NCBI RefSeq assembly: GCF_014898815.1
Contig: NW_026515519.1
Coordinates: forward strand, 141,819-205,818
Direction: 5' to 3'
Source of the DNA: Panonychus citri
Taxonomy: Eukaryota > Arthropoda > Arachnida > Trombidiformes > Tetranychidae
Length of the DNA: 64,000 bases
Part shown: positions 8,525 through 21,867 of the stretch, one piece after another
Layout: every line of letters starts with the position of its first letter
Numbering within the stretch: position 1 is the stretch's first letter
The notes under the pieces: model-generated
What the model saw: only the letters and a program-made list of their open reading frames with translations
The model's database searches: none
What the model was told of the DNA's origin: nothing
Made by a program: the position numbers and the translations under genes

Positions 8525-8734
8525 ATGATTTTTTTCTCCACCGCCACCACCACCACCCCAATGTCTGACAACATCTCCATCCTCATCACCTACTGGGGTG
8601 ATAATTGATCACCACCGGTGCTTCAGCCACCACCAGCATCCCCATCACCATCACTTCCACCAACAACAGCAACATCATCGGCATTTCCTTCGCCACCAGC
8701 AACCCATTACCTCAGCCACCAACACCCGTGATCC

Positions 8735-9340
8735 ATCATCACCACCAGCGATCCCATCGCCACCACCAGTGATCCCATCACCACCACCAGTGATCCCATC
8801 GTCACCACCAGCGATCCCATCGCCACCACCAGTGATCCCATCACCACCACCAGCGATCCCATCGCCACCACCACCACCAGCGATCTCATCGCCACCAGTG
8901 ATCCCATAACCACCAGCGATCTCATCGCCACCACCACCACCAGCGATCCCATCGCCACCACCAGTGATCCCATCACCACCACCAGTGATCCCATCGTCAC
9001 CACCAGCGATCCCATCGCCACCACCAGTGATCCCATCACCACCACCAGTGATCCCATCGCCACCACCACCACCAGCGATCTCATCGCCACCACCACCACC
9101 AGCGATCTCATCGCCACCAGTGATCCCATCACCACCAGCGATCTCATCGCCACCACCAGAGATCTCACCACCACCGCCACCAGTGAGTCCATCGCCATTA
9201 CCACCACCAGCGATCTCATCGCCACCACCAGTGATCCCATCACCACCACCAGCGATCTTATCGCCACCACCAGCGATCCCATCGCCACCACCAACACCAG
9301 CGATCTCATCGCCATTACCACCACCACCAGCGATCCCATT
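8735..9340. repeat. Proline-coding minisatellite (18/21-bp units)
   Basis: About 30 variant copies of a 21-bp unit (core AGTGATCCCATCACCACCACC) and an 18-bp shorter form are mixed head to tail. The plus-strand frame reads repeated I-P-S-P-P-P, interrupted once near 8909 by a TAA. The minus-strand frame is open for 210 codons as a valine/serine repeat. Neither frame has a convincing ATG: the plus-strand frame opens with a GTG at 8598. I treat it as a tandem repeat, possibly inside a decayed proline-rich gene whose acidic tail is at 9461-9619. Confidence 0.7.
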
Positions 9341-9460
9341 TTTGCCTTATCGACCTCGAAGAGGACGATCTTATGTTACCTCTCCATTTCAGATCTAGAC
9401 CACTGTTGAATTGATTCTGATGAATTTGAATCGAATTCAACAGTGAATTCAGTTCTGACC

Positions 9461-9619
9461 ATGAGTTCACCTTCATACTCGTGGTCAGAATCGGACGAGA
9501 AGGAGAGAGGAAACATTTATCTCCTCGAAGAGGAAAGAAATGATGGTGATAATGATTATGATGTTGGTTATGATGATGATGATGAGAAGATGAAACTTTT
9601 AATTAAAAAAATGGTTTGA
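9461..9619 (+). CDS. Small acidic ORF, possible C-terminal fragment
   Basis: An ATG opens a 52-codon frame: MSSPSYSWSESDEKERG, then an Asp-rich stretch (residues about 34-44) and a basic end (KLLIKKMV). An AATAAA lies at 9660-9665. A Pro-rich reading followed by an acidic tail parallels the right-end gene of element 2 (39616-39995), which has a Pro/Glu stretch and an acidic tail. It could also be an incidental ORF in GAT-repeat DNA. Confidence 0.25.
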   Translation: MSSPSYSWSESDEKERGNIYLLEEERNDGDNDYDVGYDDDDEKMKLLIKKMV

Positions 9620-9704
9620 TGATGATGATGTTGATGATGATGACGATTTTTGCTCATCAAATAAATGAATTTTATAAAACTTTAGTTTTAATAATTATTT
9701 AATT

Positions 9705-9741
9705 TGTAGCATAACGTGACCTCCTTTCACGTTATGCTACA
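9705..9741. repeat. Perfect 15-bp stem-loop
   Basis: TGTAGCATAACGTGA and its exact reverse complement flank a 7-nt loop, CCTCCTT. It lies about 40 bp after the AATAAA at 9660 and at the boundary where host-like low-complexity DNA begins. Possible roles are the edge of an element or an RNA 3'-end structure; the sequence does not decide. Confidence 0.7.
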
Positions 9742-12700
9742 CCTACTACTAAGAACCATTATGTCTGATAATCCTTTCCATTTAGCTGGAGATGAACCAA
9801 AAATGTTATCTACCTTTTGTCCTTTTCAATCTTCTCATCTTCATGTTTATCTTCATCCCTTTAGCATCCTCATTTTCTCTCTCAGACCTTAAGCCACGTG
9901 ATTCCCAGCACAGAATCTCAACCAAAACATTGTTATTATTATATCAGAATCTATTCAGAATTCATCTCAATCCAGAACATTAACTCAGCAGTAATTTTAC
10001 TCTGAACAGGAAGAAGAAGAAGAAAAAAACCAAAACTTATTATTCTTAATCTTCCTTATCCTCATAATCATCTGATTCCAGGTCATTTTTACCCTAATCA
10101 CTTTTAATCACTTGAATCATAATGTTGTTGATGTTTATCTTCATGTTGATCTATTCACAATCTACAATCAAGTTAATCACATTCAGAACAAATGAATTCA
10201 TGGAAAGTTCAATGTGACTTGATGATTAAACATTTAAACTTTTCACCACTTTCATGTTATATTTCATATCCTGTGATTAATAAACCCTAATGTTACAACT
10301 AAATTAAAAAAAGCTAATATAAAATAAGAAGGTTCAATTAACAGCATTGGAAAATTTAATTGTTCCAAGTCGAAACTTTCGTTTCATCTTCTAAATTGTG
10401 TTAATTATTTCACCGAAATTTACAGTTATTACTCATGTTTATTGTATCATCATTCTGAGATCTCTCATCATCATTATCATCACTCAAGATTCATCTTAAC
10501 GAGTTTATCAGTGACTTTTCTTTGTTGATCATGATAAATGTTAATTCAGTTTCTATTCAGATAAACTTGAAATCATTATTGAGATTTAAGATAATGTATT
10601 AATAGTAACAATAGAAAGGGAAATTATTATTATCATGAACAATTTATCGTTGACAACGATACAATGTTTGTTTCTTTGTGAATGGTGCAATACAATTTGA
10701 ATAAGAAAGAAAAAGTTCTGATAATTCTGATGGGAAAAGTAAAAATAAACAATCTTAATCTACATGAAAATCTCAGGCTTGTAGAACATTTCTGATTACC
10801 AATGAATTTGATATTCTCTAAAATAATAAATATAAATGATAAAAACATAGGAAAACATTAATAACGATCAATTATTTTAACCTTTAATCGGATATTTGAA
10901 TTTTCAATTCTTCCAATTGTTACACTTAATTTTCGTTCTCTCTCTCTCTCTTTCAGCACCTGAATCATCATGATTATGATGATGAAAGAATCTGATTCCA
11001 ATGGGGATTAACTGAGATTGTTTATTTTCACTAATCAAGAACAGAAATATAATCTCTTGATCGTTTATCCCAAGGGAAAATTCATGTAGCAATCATGTAA
11101 TATCTGCGATTCAGTACAATCACGATATATATGAACTGTTCAAATTTAGAGAATTGTATTTATATATTTATTTTATGTGATTGTGATTTCAAGATTTCAT
11201 TGAACATTAAAAGTTCAAAGTCATCATGAAAAAAGATGATGATGATGATGATGAGAGTGAAAATTATAATCATTAAAGTTGAAAAGGTAAGTGGGTGGAA
11301 ATAGGAAAACAAAAGTTGATATAAAGTGAAAAAAAGTACGATAACTGGATAAGTGAGGTTAAATGAGGTTTATAACTGTTTCCAGAATTATTTCACTTTA
11401 TTCATGGTTGTTGTTCATGTTCACATGTTGTTGTTTTTATATCAAATCATTTGAAACATTATCATGAAATGGGTTAAATCACAGAAACATAAAAATAATC
11501 TCGAAACCATAAAAATCGGAAAACTTTTCCTTCAATCTTTTTCTTCCCTCTCTCTTTCTCTCTCATCTACCTGGAAGTTCACAGAATTCAGTTTTCTTCC
11601 GGATCATCATGAAAATGACCAGAGGATAAAAGTTTCCCAGACTTGTAGGTAGTATAAAACTGACCATCAAATCATTTCAACCTTTTGTTTTGTCTTGAAT
11701 GATCAAAGTAACAAAAATCTTATTGTTTTTATTGCTTCAATGATATAATCAAAAGGTGATAATGTTATATCAACATTGAAGATACTTGGATTAAATTATT
11801 TACAATTGTATTGATAATATTGAGAAGGGAGTGAAAATTGTTATCATTATGATTTAGTTGATTTTAATTATAGTTGATTGAGTTGAAAATTTGATTGAGA
11901 TATGATTTGTTTACGAGGGATTTTTGTCTTTTCATTCATACAGATTCTGGGATGAAATGGATTCATGATGGGAGCAAATCTAAATGTAATTACATTTAGA
12001 TTGACTTTGAATTGAAAAGGATTTTTTATCACCTCACAATTTACCATGATAATCATGTTAATCATTTTCATTCCTAATTTCAAACAATATTAATGCATAT
12101 GACTAAATTTTGATTTCTCTGTGAATAGTTTCATTCCTGATGAACTCATTTCATTTCCATCTTCATGTTAATAATAATGTTCTAATGTAACAGTTATTAT
12201 TATTACAGTTAATTCAGTCTTTTTTGTGACTTCAATCATGATCAGAGTTTGAAATCATTTCCATTAACAAGACATTTTCACACCAAAACCTTCAAGATAT
12301 TACATGAAAGTGTTACGGTTTCATGTAAACATTTCCTTTCATGGTAAAGTAAAATTCTGAGAATCTGATTCAATGAAGCAACTATTTCAGGTACCAAATA
12401 TGTTTATCATCATGATTATTTTAAGGTAGATTAGGATACAAATGAGATTATAATGTTATTGATAACTTTTCAAACTCAGAATTCAGTGAATTATTCATAA
12501 TGTAATTCTCACTAAATAGTTATTATATTTAAACCAAAAATATTTTCCTCGAGAATGTAAATTTTACAGGAACAGTTCAAATTCAAACCGAAAAATAGTC
12601 GCTAATTGTAACTTGATTGGAAATTATTATCAGAGATTATCAAAAGTGACAACAATTAACTTATCACTCGAACCAAATGAGTGAAAAAGTTCAGTAATAT

Positions 12701-12865
12701 AATAATTTCATCTTCCAATTCATCAATCAGTATATTCATATGAGATGAATATAAACCTTAGTTGCTACAACTTATTTACATTCACTGAAACATGGGAATG
12801 TTTATTCAAATTCACATTGAAATGTCTTCCACTGAGAAGATGAAAAATCTTCCAGCATTAGACTT

Positions 12866-12867
<2 letters not shown>

Positions 12868-12921
<54 letters not shown>
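12868..12921. repeat. (CT)n microsatellite
   Basis: An uninterrupted CT dinucleotide run of about 54 bp, in noncoding DNA upstream of neurexin. Confidence 0.95.
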
Positions 12922-12924
<3 letters not shown>

Positions 12925-15900
12925 TCATCTTCAATCATCTCCATCTTCACTATCATTTGGTAGTTTCTCTTGAAAACAAACTTAGTTTTCATCAACTTCT
13001 TTTACATCCAATCCCAAGGTACTTTTGTCTTGATGAACTTATTTTCCTTCTTCACCAGCAGAGTGAATTTCTTCAAGAATAACTAATTCATTTTCGTCAA
13101 TTTCCACCCTTCTCATCCCTTCTATCATCATCATGCAAGTATCATGAATGTTTCTAAAGTGAATTACCTAAAAAAATCAAATCATCAAATAATAATCAGA
13201 TTTATGTACATGATGAGAGCCAAATGTTTACATTACAGGAAAAAAAATTTATGCTGAAATCATCTGATGTAATCATAGGGCTTTCATGATAATTCAGTGG
13301 ATTATTTGAATTGGTGACAATTACTTTTTGATGAGAAGCGATTAAATTTTATCAGATAAATTGTTTACCCAATCAAATGTCAATCATTTTCCAATTCTGT
13401 CTAAATTGAATTGAATGCAATGAAGATGCGGGCTACAGTTGTAACTAATTAAAAGAAAACTTTGATTCTAATCAATGAAAGGTCCCCGAATTAACGCTAA
13501 TCCAGGCCATTCAAAAGTATGTCGGTCATTAAGTACCGAATTTATTTTACTTCAATCAAATTGCTTCTGATGCAAAAGTTTTATTGTCACATTTTTCACT
13601 CTACAGATATTCAATCAATATTCGAATGACCTCAATGACCTTGGAATTTACTGGCATGTTCAATATACTGTCTTTAAGAAGTTTGATTGTTGTAGGTCGA
13701 AGTGATCTTGAGCTGTTAATTGAGAACGAGCATATCATGTTATCGAATAGCCTTCAACTAATCAAACTATTAATAATTGTTATGTCTTCAAACGCATAAG
13801 CTATTAACAGAAATTTTTAATTGTACAAATTTTTATATCAATTGGGTGTTGATTTTTATTCTTGATTATTTATCACTTTGATTAACTCACATGGTTTAAT
13901 CCCATTAGGCTGTAATTATGTATTAATAGTTGATAATGATGATCAACTCATTAACAAATTAAATATAATTAACAATATAAAACCAGAGAAAATTTAAATT
14001 CTCAATGGTAATTAATTAATATGATTAAAAGGCAAAATTTAATCATCAAACAATTATTATCATGAGATTAATTTTAAAACTTGTAGATAAAGTTAGAAAC
14101 CATTTTCTAGATCTGATTGTAAATAAAACTGAATAACATGTTGATAACAATCAATAAATCGTGATCATAGTAATCACAATTAACTTGTCATAGCATTTGC
14201 AATAGCAAACACCAATTGTTGTTTAGCAATAACACATTGAGCAGTAGCAATTAGTTGATTGTGAGAAATCAATCGTGGTTCAAATTCATTGATTACTTAT
14301 ATATTATTTCATCTTTTTGTTTCATTTCTTAATTAATTTCTCATATGAATTTATCTTCATTTGGAAAATGATGATGAGAATTAATATAAATTTAGTTATT
14401 CTCTTTGCAATGTTTTCTTTTTTTTCATAATATTAATATTTCTTTAGTAGTTCTTTAAGTTTTATCTTCAATTTATTGACTAAATTTGTTTATCTGCCAA
14501 CGATTCTCAGTATGAATATACTAGAACTCATATTCATCGTCGCTTCAGGATTTTGCCAATAATAAAAGTCTTGGAATCTGAATCATTTCCCCCTGAAACT
14601 GAAAATTGTCACCAACGAATTCAAATGAAAATTTTGTGATGAATTCGTGAACTTCAACGGTTCAACTTTCGAATCATTTACCTTTTGTTATTTAGTAGAA
14701 CTTTTATTCTTCTTAAAATTAAATTCATAATTTGCTGAATAATATCATAAGAACCTTTCAAATGAGTATTATGATAGAGGAAAACAAAAAATATCGAATT
14801 TAATAAGAACAAATAAATTAATAAGTTCTCGAGGTTTTATTGTTATTATTTCAACGATAGATTCAAATGAAATGATCTAGAAGATTAAAAAAAACGATAA
14901 ATATTCTGAGTGTTTACCTTTTGATAATCATGGAGCTTATCATGATAATGGTGAATATCCAAACACATGTACTTTAGAGCCATGATCTGGATTGAAACAG
15001 TTCAATAATCAATCGAACGTGGAACTTTTTAATCAAAGTCAATGAAGAAGAAAAGGAGAAGAAAAAAATCGTTTTCTCATCGAGTTTGTTTTAGAAAATT
15101 TCATCATCTAAAATCGTTAATCATCATCATGATGATGTTGTCAAAGATTCTTTCAGGTAAAATGATGAGATAAAAAGTTATCACCACTTGTCTTCACCTG
15201 AAAGGAAACTTTGAAACACTAACATGAATCTGAACAAACTGAACTTTCCTGAACCATTGTTATTGTTGATGGTCATCTTAATGATGATAATGATGAAAAT
15301 GACAAGATGATTGTATTAGAAGCTTTTTATTTGATACAAAACCGATGATACAATTGGGAGTCATGAGATATCATCATCATTGAAATGAACAAACTTCAAA
15401 ATGAAGATAAAATGACAAAATTTTAGAAGAAGAAAAAAAAACAATAGATTAAGCCTAAAGATGAATATTATCATCATTATCATCCTCATGTTTTAAAGCT
15501 TCTGTTAGGTAAATACAGAAGCTAATGACAAAAAAAACGGGAAGACAATAAGTCAGATGATTTGATATTAACAAAAGGATACAGAGGATGAAGAAGATGA
15601 TGATGATAATATCTCTAAAAGGTAGACTGGTATGATGAGAAAAAGAAGGAAAAAGAAGATGAATGATGATGAAGAAGAGAAAAGAAAAATTCTCAGTCGA
15701 TATTGTCATGGACATTCAATTCAGGTAGAAGACAGTCTTTCCTATCATCTTGTCTTCCTTATCATCATCATCATCATCTCTCTCTCTCTCTTTTCATCTC
15801 TATCATTATCTTCCTTTTGCTTGAAAATGTTCGAATCTCAGTGAGCTTGAGCATAATAACCCATGTTTTCATCGATTCCTTTTGGTTAGAACTTTTCTCA

Positions 15901-15971
15901 CTCCCACTTTAACTCCCAATATAATATTCTTCCAAAGAAACCTTTTTCATCATCACTCAATCTTCCTCTCC

Positions 15972-16009
15972 CACTCACTCACTCACTCACTCACTCTCTC
16001 TCTCTCTCT
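15972..16009. repeat. (ACTC)n-(CT)n compound microsatellite
   Basis: Several CACT tetranucleotide copies run directly into a CT dinucleotide tract. Confidence 0.9.
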
Positions 16010-17495
16010 TATTTCCTTCATCAGTTCAGTTGAGTTGCAAATGCAACAGAATCAAGTATTATCGTAAAACTTTGTTATTCTGAATGAAAAGCGATAGTAA
16101 ATAGTAAAAGAAAATGATGATAACAAGAAGATGAAAATGAGAGAGAGAAAAAAGAAATAGATAATAGTAATATAACATGATCATCGTCATAATCATCTTT
16201 CAATTACAATTTAACATTATTATTACTTGATTAAGATTAAGAATCCAAGTGAAAATCAAATCAAATTGAAATCCAAAATCAATTAGAAGACGAGAAAAAG
16301 AGAGAGACAAAAAAAATAATTTACCGTTAGTTTTATCATCATCTTCTTTATCATCACCATAATGTACAAAATGAGATTGAATAGATGACCAAAAAGTGAT
16401 GAACAAAAAGGTTTGATTAAATACTAAAGGATGAGGATGAAAAAAAAGTGATACAAAAGAGGAAGATGAAAAAAAAATCTGATTAAGATGAAAACGAGTA
16501 ATTGATTTGATATTATTACCATTACATGATATATATTATCATCAGTGTCCATTAACTCAACTGTATTTGTTTGTTTACCTTGATATTTGTGGACAAGAAA
16601 CTTCATCATCTTCAATGGTGATTCCATTGGTTCTGAGATTCATCATGAAAGACACAAGGTAAGTACAATTGTTACCTGAACAAAAAAAAGTTTCTCATTT
16701 TCCTCTCATTAATATGTAACCTTTTCCTCTGAATTTCATCTTCCATTTACATTTAGTTGTATTAACTTGACTTGAGCATTTCATCATGTTAAATCCTCTT
16801 CATCTTCCTTGTCATCATCTTTTATCGTTCCCATCATTTAGATTGAATGAGAAAAACAAAACAAAACAAAACTCATTACCTTTTATCACCTCATCCGTTT
16901 GTTTCTTAATAATTGACATCATTTCCGTTTCCCATCTTCATCTTCATCCTCATCAACTTACAACCTTTATCTTCACCAATGTTATTGCTTGATGACGATT
17001 GATGATGCTAGATATTGACGATTATTGTAATTACTTTCATAACCATGATTAGATAACAATTAAATTTAATTCTATCCACAGATTTATCAACAATTAACCA
17101 ATGAAAACATTTCATTGAATTGTAATTTCAAATCACATAACTAACTTTTTTTTCTGGTGCTTCCAACAATCAGCTTTAATCATAAAACAAGTGATATTAA
17201 TTGTTATACAATCAAATTAAATCATCGGAAAAATTTAATCTATTATTATCAAATCAATATCATCACTTGATAACTTAATTATCTAATGATAACACTAATC
17301 AATTGATTGTGTCCCAGTTTGTTTGTGTGCGTCTTTTTAATTGTTTACTTATACTCGTTGTGTGTGTTAATCATTAACTGTTTACCTTTTATTATTTTTG
17401 TGTATTAATTTTTTGATAGTTAATTCAGTTATATAATAATATATATACCTGTTGGTTACAAGTCTTGATCAGCAAACAATCAACAATCAATAAAC

Positions 17496-18263
17496 ATGAA
17501 ATCAGCCCACGGATTTTACTATTATTATTATTTTTATCAAAATGTTTCGAGTCACGTTATCATCATCATTTTGCTATTAATTTTTACACAATCAATAAAT
17601 TATATTGAATCATATCAACACCACCGTCATCATCAACATCACCACAATTACGAGCAACAACAACATGATGAACCGATGAAAATTGATTCAACAATCAATT
17701 ATAACACAGATGATCAACAGTTAACAATATCATCGCCATCAAATAGTAATCGGGATGAAGATAATAATAATCAATTAACATCATCATCCAGTTCTGATGA
17801 TGTTGATCTTAATAGTTATACCAATGGATTACCTGAGTTTACCGATCTTAATCCATCATCATCATTGTCATCTTCGTCTTCATCATCATCTTTATCATAT
17901 TCATCACTTGAATCAACATCAATCTCACCAATATCGACAATTCTTAATCTCCAAGGGACTTTCAATTCATTTGCTCAATTTAAAAGTTGGATTATCAATC
18001 GTAATCAACACCAATCATCATCTCAATTACAATTACCAAATTTATCGTTATCCATACGTACCCATGAACCTAATTCACTCATTTTTTACTCACAATCATC
18101 TGATTGTTGTGATTACATGGAGTTAAAGCTTGTTGAAGGTGTTTTAAGGTTAAGATTCAATCTGACATCCGGAAGTTCAGTAATTTCAATTGGCCGGAAT
18201 TTGCATGATTATCAGTGGCATCTAATTGAGATAATAATCAGCAAGGAATCACTTATGTTAAAG
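17496..18263 (+). CDS. Nrx-1: Neurexin-1 exon 1: signal peptide and start of LNS1
   Basis: Alpha-neurexin is a presynaptic adhesion receptor made of LNS and EGF modules. This exon gives 256 codons from the ATG. Residues about 20-35 are a hydrophobic signal sequence (VIIIILLLIFTQS). Residues 36-145 are a low-complexity His/Gln/Ser linker. LNS1 follows from about residue 150: FNSFAQFKSW, SLSIRTHEPNSLIFY, MELKLVEGVLRLRFN and the conserved QWHLIEI strand. The exon ends at a GTGAGA donor in phase 0. The long Ser/His linker is unusual. Assignment rests on continuity with the downstream EGF and LNS exons. Confidence 0.85.
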
Positions 18264-20758
18264 GTGAGAATAACAATCAACATGATGACATGAACAACAA
18301 TCTAAATGTTTTTCATCAAACATCAATTTGATCAATTTGATTTGACATAATCATGTTATTTAAACCGGAAAAAGGAAGTTGAAAAAATTGATAGATTAAA
18401 ATTAATATTTAACAATAATTTCAATTGGAAAATGATGAGAACATGATAATATTATCAAATGAGAGGAAAGATACGAATTTAATCATTTCCCCTGTTAAAT
18501 CATGAAAGTTCATTGTTGAATTGATGATATGATTCATAAATTATTAATACAACACCGGAACTAATTGATTGTACATCAACAGGAAAAGTTGAGAAAATCT
18601 TTTTTTTTCTGATGATTGAATTTCAATCAGAATTTTTTTTCTAATCAAAACAGAATCATTATCGATATTATCATACCTTAAGTCCCTCCCTGATGATGAA
18701 CCTCTTCTAATGGCTTAAACTTTCACCCTGAATGATTAACATGAGGAGATAAAACTGTGAACTCTAATTGTAATCAGTTGTTTCTTGATTCAACCTCAAT
18801 ATTAATTAAGATGACAACATGAACCGTAACCCAAAGTTAATGATCAAGTTAATTAGTGCTGAGAATCGGTAAAGATAAACTTCAATATCTATATGGAGGT
18901 GAAACATTTTGACCAGAATTTTGATTAAAAATTCTGATGATTATCTTAAATATGATGAAGAAAAAAAAAACTTTTTTCATTATCATGGTGAGAGAAATAG
19001 GAAATTCCTATGAGAGGTGGGGGAAAATGCTTATAAACGTATTAATAGTTATATTATCAAGTTACTTTCATGATGTGATTATGAATGAACATGAATAATG
19101 ATACAAAAATCATCAATCATTCATTCAGAATACTCAACAATCACCATGATGATGATGATCATGTCACTTAAATATAATGTTTTTTTTATAAGATGATAAT
19201 GATAATTTGGTGAATCTTTTTTTTTCTGATTCATTGGAATCACAAAGTCTCAGGAATTGGACTAAAGAAAAAGATTCACCAAACAATTAACATCCATCAT
19301 GATTGATTCAGTTGATTTCTATTAGTTAATGAACAACTTTGAATTCAATTGAGCTGATTTCATAATTGAATCATGAAACTGAAACTTTATCTCTCTTTCA
19401 TCAAGGAATCATTATCTTCCTTTTCATGGAATCATATTTTCTCTGTCTCCCTCCCCCCTCGGTTCCAGGTTTCATGGAGGGAGAAATGATTACAATCCCA
19501 TAGTAAAGTCTCATTCACAATCTCGTTCAGGTTCATTATCATGATTATCATCATTATCTTCATGATGATGATAATACTCAATTACAGATTACTCATCTTC
19601 ATCTATCCTCTCATCAGAATCTCATCTCAATTCACTGAATTGATTGCTAATTTTTTTTCTTCTCCTCTACCTTAACTTAATTCATATACAGGGTGTGATC
19701 TGTATGAATTTTTTTTTTCACGCAAATCATCAACTCGCAACTCGCAACTATCAATTATGATTATTATTCAGTTCCTATTATTAGCATGAGATAATGTTTT
19801 TTATGTTCTTTCCCTTTCTTTTCCTCTTTCTTGGGTGAAATTATATTCACAGAGACAACTGAATTTAGGGTGAGAATGAAGAGAAAAAAATTCTCATGTA
19901 TTGAATGTGAATTGGATTCAGGAATCAACGATAATCTGTCATCAGAATGCGATAGAAAAAAAAATTCTTACCTTTTCAGCTTATTAATACATTTAACCTT
20001 CCATCTTGTGATCACCATGATAATCATGATAATCATGATAATCATGTTCATTGATTAAATTTGCTTTTATTTTTTTTTCTTTCACTATTGTTGATAATGT
20101 TCATGATAATTCAATGTAGCAATATAATAGTTTCAACTTTTAATCAAAACCTAATGATGATTATTAATGATGATTTACTTTTTGTTCATGGTTTCATGAT
20201 TTGTTTTGAATTTTGTTTCAACCATCAAATTGAATCTCAACTTTCAGTTAATCATGTTGAAAGTCAATGTACTGTCACGATGATGATGTTAATATATTGC
20301 TCTTGATTAACTTTAATTGAACGTAAAATATTTGATGACTAACTAAATTGCCTGAGGCTTATTTTCAATTTAGACTTTAGATATTAGTGTAGTTACCTTT
20401 AAAACTTTAAAGTGTTTTATCAGAGTGATTAAGCTGATGGATTGGAAATTCATAATTGATATTATGATAAAATTACATGATAAAATTTGGCTTTGGGTGA
20501 CAAATCATTGATTGTAATTGAGTGTTAAATTGCTTGCTAATCATTATTTCAATATAAACCTTTGTACAGAAATAACAATTAAAACAAATTAACTTGTAGC
20601 ATCAAGGATTAGATAACAATTAGATTGTAATTGCAATAGGATTCGGATTTTCCATTTAAATTTTCAATTGTCATTCTTGTTTGATGTTTACTTTATTGTG
20701 AATCTTTTAATTGCTTCAATTGAATTGTCTTTTTTTTTCTCGTTGATTTTGTTGACAG
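18264..20758. other. Neurexin intron 1
   Basis: A 2.5-kb intron with GTGAGA donor and a TTGACAG acceptor. It contains only T-runs and TCATGA/GATGAT low complexity; one patch at 20013-20046 is four tandem ATCATGATA-like units. No gene seen. Confidence 0.75.
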
Positions 20759-20927
20759 ATTGATGGAGAAACATCAATTAGGAGTCTTCGTCCATCAGCT
20801 GACCATCAACATGAAAAATCAACTAAAATGGATTACCTGTTTATCGGTGGATTTCCTGTTAACAGTTATCCATCTGAATTTGTCAATCTTCATCTTCCAT
20901 GGATATTATTTGAACCAACATACAGAG
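20759..20927 (+). CDS. Nrx-1: Neurexin-1 exon 2: rest of LNS1
   Basis: The exon opens in phase 0 (IDGETSIRSLRPSADHQ). It carries the LNS strand MDYLFIGGFPVNSYP, equivalent to the L-Y-V-G-G-I-P block of other neurexins, and ends YRG with a GTAAGA donor, one base into a codon. Acceptor and donor fit consensus. The next exon completes the R-G motif. Confidence 0.85.
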
Positions 20928-21630
20928 GTAAGAAGATAAGCTTATCATCATCATCTTTGTTCATATTTTCATCTTCCTTTGAGCCAAAGGATAATATTGA
21001 ATGGACCTTTTTATATATAACTTCAATCATTCATGATGATGATAAGTAACTTTTCAAGAGAGAGAGAGAGACAAGGTTTCAATCAGAATTCATATTAAAT
21101 CAGAGATGAGGAAAGAAAACAAAACTAATATGATTCACCTTGATATCTATTGTAATTGTACCATGAATTGATTGTCAGATTGATTCTCAATTCGTAGTTA
21201 AAACATCAGGTAAATCCTAAAGATTTATCATCATCATTGTTTGTTGAATTTTCATCTTTATGGAAGCCAGAATAAAGTCACTAGATGATGAAGATAACAA
21301 AAAAATGGAAGATGAGAAGGAAAAAAAATCAATCAAATCCATAAGATTAGCACTTAATGGATTACCCATGAGATTAAGGATGAAGTAAAAACAACAAGAT
21401 GAAAATAAAACTTACGAAAGTATTAATAAAATATATTTACTCTGAGTAATTACATTGTTATTAAGGTGAAAATTTGATTAATTTGCTAAAATATCAATGC
21501 AATTTAATAATTAACTTGATCAACTTATCGTAGGTTAATAAATCACATTGTGTGTGTACATTAAATCCAATCTCTGAATACAAAGTGTTTACAATTTGGT
21601 TAATCGTTTGTTTTTTTTTACATCTTTCAG
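20928..21630. other. Neurexin intron 2
   Basis: 703 bp, GTAAGA donor and a CTTTCAG acceptor after a T-rich tract. No gene seen. Confidence 0.8.
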
Positions 21631-21867
21631 GTCAAATTAAAAATATTATTTACCAAAGTGAAGATGATAACAATTTAATCACTGGATCTTCATCAATTAA
21701 TCATCATCGACAAGAACCAATTAAGTGGAATGGCCTCCGTCGTGATACAAGTGAACCCTGTTCAGATTCTGATCCATGTAATCATGGTGGGACTTGTATT
21801 AATACCGATTCTGGTGCTGAATGTGATTGTCGAGGTCTCGATTATATCGGTGATCATTGTGATAAAC
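21631..21867 (+). CDS. Nrx-1: Neurexin-1 exon 3: LNS1 end and EGF1
   Basis: Completes LNS1 (GQIKNIIYQ; the Cys usual at the third residue of this block is replaced by Gln). A short linker precedes a six-cysteine EGF module: PCSDSDPCNHGGTC, then ECDCRG and DHCDK. The exon ends with a GTGAGT donor one base into a codon, which joins in frame to the exon at 56263. The intron that follows is 34.4 kb and hosts element 2. Confidence 0.9.

Larger units (their letters stand above)
9742..17495. other. Noncoding DNA upstream of neurexin
   Basis: The stretch is rich in TCATGA/GATGATG and CAATTA motifs. It contains a (CT)n run at 12868-12921 and an ACTC/(CT)n run at 15972-16009. The ORFs here are short, low complexity or inside these repeats, and I found no domain. 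A less repetitive patch at about 13420-13800 (GTCCCCGAATTAACGC, GTCGGTCATTAAGTACCG) stands out in composition but gives no recognisable product. Some of this may be 5' untranslated or regulatory DNA of neurexin. Confidence 0.5.

Noticed and set aside
8707..9339. 210-codon minus-strand frame rich in Val/Ser/Met
   Set aside because: It is the complement of the proline-coding minisatellite; repeats in multiples of three keep both strands open. No domain or proper context.
8735..9340. Possible CRISPR-like repeat array
   Set aside because: Units are adjacent 18/21-bp copies with no unique spacers, in eukaryotic DNA.
12792..13082. 96-codon frame upstream of neurexin
   Set aside because: Its middle is a (CT)n tract coding Leu-Ser repeats; no splice or domain support.
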